This document shows positions 62,398 to 64,000 of a stretch of 64,000 nucleotides of DNA, one piece after another; positions within the stretch are counted from its first letter, which is position 1, and every line of letters begins with the position of its first letter. This DNA is from Rhizobium leucaenae USDA 9039. GTDB lineage: Bacteria; Pseudomonadota; Alphaproteobacteria; Rhizobiales; Rhizobiaceae. Under the pieces are notes generated by a model that worked only from the letters and a program-made list of their open reading frames with translations, was not told where the DNA came from and made no database searches. The stretch is taken from contig NZ_AUFB01000014.1 in the NCBI RefSeq assembly GCF_000426285.1, forward strand, positions 1 to 64,000, given 5' to 3'. The position numbers and the translations under genes are program-made.

Positions 62398-63230
62398 TCG
62401 GTCGGCTCCTTCTGTGCCTTGGGTGCTGCCTGCGGATAGACTTCCAGGACGACGTCATCGAGGAAGTAGGCCGTCATGCCGGGCACGGCGACGAGTTCGG
62501 TCGACACACTCTCGCCAAGCTCGTGGATCGCGGCGCCGATCAGCCGTTCGCCGGGCATTTCGCGTTCCATCTTGTCGAGGATGAAGGCGCCGGGCGGTGC
62601 CCAGACCAGGTTCGTGTCGTCGAAACGGCCTTCCCAGGTCCAATGCAGGTGGCCGCTGCCGAACAGGGCGACATCATGGGCCGAGATCAGATCGTAGAGC
62701 CGGCGGCGCTGCGCCGGGCGCACGCTCCAGTAGCCGGTATCGCCCTCACCCGGCGCATCGACAAAGAGCGGCTTATGCGCGAAGAGGGCAATGCGGCGGT
62801 CGCCACGGCTTTCGAGCTTCTCTTGCAGCCAGTCGAACTGCTTCTGCTCCTCGGCGTCCTCAAAGCCCATCAACAGGCTGTTGAGGCCGATCAGCCGCCA
62901 GTTGTCGACGTCCTTCGCCCAATAATCCGGGCCGACGAGGCGACGCCAGCGCGCCAGCCGCTCGGGATTGACGGGCTGATAGGAGCCGGGCAGGTGGCCG
63001 ACATCGTGATTGCCGGGCACGATGAGCATCGGCAGCGACACCTGCCGCATCATCTCCATGGAAAAGATCAGATCTTCATCCTTATCGGCGCCGTCGACAC
63101 TGAGGTCGCCGGTGTGAATGACAAGATCGGCGCCAGTCGCCTCGATCCATGTCGCCAGCGGCTCCCAATTGCCGTTGAAATGCGGCTTGTTGGGACTCAA
63201 ATGCGTGTCGGTGATCTGGATGATCTTCAA
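62394..63230 (-). CDS. Metallophosphoesterase, CpdA/GpdQ-like
   Basis: A 278-residue calcineurin-type phosphoesterase with a TTG start (GGAG seven bases upstream). All metal sites are present: ITDTHLS (DxH), VIHTGDLSVDG (GD), PGNHDVG, ALFAHKP and GSGHLHWTWEG (GHxH). This is the class III cyclic-nucleotide phosphodiesterase group, which includes cAMP-cleaving CpdA and glycerophosphodiester-cleaving GpdQ. Being the first gene of an ABC-importer operon favours hydrolysis of an imported phosphodiester over cAMP turnover, but this is inferred. Confidence 0.9.
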   Translation of the reverse strand: MKIIQITDTHLSPNKPHFNGNWEPLATWIEATGADLVIHTGDLSVDGADKDEDLIFSMEMMRQVSLPMLIVPGNHDVGHLPGSYQPVNPERLARWRRLVGPDYWAKDVDNWRLIGLNSLLMGFEDAEEQKQFDWLQEKLESRGDRRIALFAHKPLFVDAPGEGDTGYWSVRPAQRRRLYDLISAHDVALFGSGHLHWTWEGRFDDTNLVWAPPGAFILDKMEREMPGERLIGAAIHELGESVSTELVAVPGMTAYFLDDVVLEVYPQAAPKAQKEPTE

Positions 63231-63466
63231 GGCGCGTCTCCGAGGTCTTCAGAAAGGGCGCGCCTGCAAAGGGATTGCCTTCGAACTGGCGCGTCTCTGC
63301 GCTCTCTTTAGAAGGCCCTGATGTCAGTTAGGTAACGGGTCTTTTCATCTGTTTTTCAGTTTTGTCACATCAACGTCAAATGGCGCCGGCGCCCGTCATA
63401 TGCCTGATTGAGTCACTATACGTCTGCTTTCGGGGTGCTATAGATCGCAGCCGAAGGGAAACAGAC

Positions 63467-63676
63467 ATGTCAGACGAACAAAGCCGTATCACCGCACTCG
63501 AAGAATTGCTGGCCTATCAGGCAAAGACGATCGAGGAACTGTCCGATCAGATGGCTGAGCAGTGGAAAGTGATCGAGCAGACGCGCCAGAAGCTTGACCG
63601 GCTGACCGAGCGCTTCCTGACGCTGGAAGAACAGAGCCTGGACGCACCGGCCATCACCAAGCCGCCGCATTATTGA
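63467..63676 (+). CDS. slyX: SlyX-family protein
   Basis: A 69-residue coiled-coil protein: SRITALEELLAYQAKTIEELSDQMAEQWKVIEQTRQKLDRL, ending with APAITKPPHY as in other SlyX proteins. AAGGGA precedes the ATG. The biochemical role of SlyX is not established. It is divergent from the metallophosphoesterase operon. Confidence 0.88.
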   Translation: MSDEQSRITALEELLAYQAKTIEELSDQMAEQWKVIEQTRQKLDRLTERFLTLEEQSLDAPAITKPPHY

Positions 63677-63692
63677 GCGGTGCCCTTGCCAG

Positions 63693-64000
63693 CTATGTCA
63701 ACAGGCCCTGGCCGCCGTCGATAAAGATCGACGTACCAGTGATGTGACGCGAGCGTTCGGAGGCAAGGAACAATACGCTTTCGGCTATGTCGTCGGCACT
63801 GCCGGGCTGGCCATTATTCAGGGGAACGCTGCCTTTCGGCCAAACGATGGAAACGGCAGCTTCTTGCTGATTGCGCTTGACCGTGCTTTCCGAAATGTGG
63901 GTAACGACTCCGCCGGGACAGACGGCATTGACCCGGATGCGGTATTTGGCGAGCTCCAGCGCAAGATGCTGAACAACGGCGATCTGCGCGGCCTTGGTGG
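63693..64000 (-). CDS. Short-chain dehydrogenase, C-terminal part (runs off window)
   Basis: The last 102 codons of an SDR are visible. AQIAVVQHLALELAKYRIRVNAVCPGGVVTHI is the region after the catalytic Lys, and the end is DDIAESVLFLASERSRHITGTSIFIDGGQGLL. The cofactor motif and Tyr lie outside the window. It converges with slyX, with only 16 bases between. Confidence 0.88.
   Translation of the reverse strand, partial: TKAAQIAVVQHLALELAKYRIRVNAVCPGGVVTHISESTVKRNQQEAAVSIVWPKGSVPLNNGQPGSADDIAESVLFLASERSRHITGTSIFIDGGQGLLT

Overview
The window looks like Rhizobium or a close Rhizobiaceae relative. The sequence is GC-rich. It carries mosaic intergenic palindromes of the RIME type (5911-6028, 47881-47983, 53034-53078). 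The IS families present (IS66, IS21, IS6, IS1380) and many small proteins also fit rhizobia. No rRNA gene, intact tRNA, CRISPR array or replication gene was found. Whether this is chromosome or a large plasmid cannot be decided from the sequence.

The window splits in two near 32 kb. The left half (1-32 kb) is an accessory region, poor in intact genes and rich in wreckage. It holds IS21, IS6 (twice), IS1380 and IS66 pieces and a serine-recombinase tail. It also holds decayed genes: a transglutaminase-like protein beside its intact relative, a fatty-acid desaturase, a response-regulator receiver and several small proteins broken by frameshifts or a stop codon. Among these stand intact genes: a BON-domain protein, two cold-shock proteins, an NYN/OST-HTH protein, groES-groEL, a patatin-like lipoprotein, a DUF3604/HupE/parvulin-like operon, a bS21 paralogue and many proteins under 100 residues. 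Several small proteins form families within the window. Examples are a CPIHE-motif protein that is split in two overlapping genes at 0.5 kb but fused at 25 kb, a 'YR[VIL]R' family seen three times, and a 'SWTV..VFTG' family seen twice.

The right half (32-64 kb) is dense and well preserved. In order it holds an RND efflux pump (adaptor plus permease), a DedA protein, a ChaA-type cation/proton antiporter, a gene-poor stretch with two strong terminator hairpins, a metallo-beta-lactamase/rhodanese persulfide dioxygenase, an isochorismatase-like periplasmic protein, a dienelactone hydrolase, an S10 carboxypeptidase, and an MscS channel with a cyclic-nucleotide domain. Next come a GntR/FadR regulator divergent from aldose epimerase, SDR and aldehyde dehydrogenase genes (probably oxidative sugar catabolism), an AraC regulator, a class III cyclase, an EmrAB-type pump with a divergent LysR regulator, and a LacI regulator facing a five-gene operon. 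That operon encodes a cAMP-phosphodiesterase-like/GpdQ-like metallophosphoesterase and a complete sugar- or glycerophosphate-type ABC transporter. The window ends with slyX and a partial SDR gene.

No single undescribed system is proven. The best candidates for follow-up are the DUF3604/HupE/parvulin operon, the split/fused CPIHE gene pair, the hairpin that covers a ribosome-binding site opposite groESL, the metallophosphoesterase-ABC operon, and the structured gene-free stretch at 39.4-39.8 kb.
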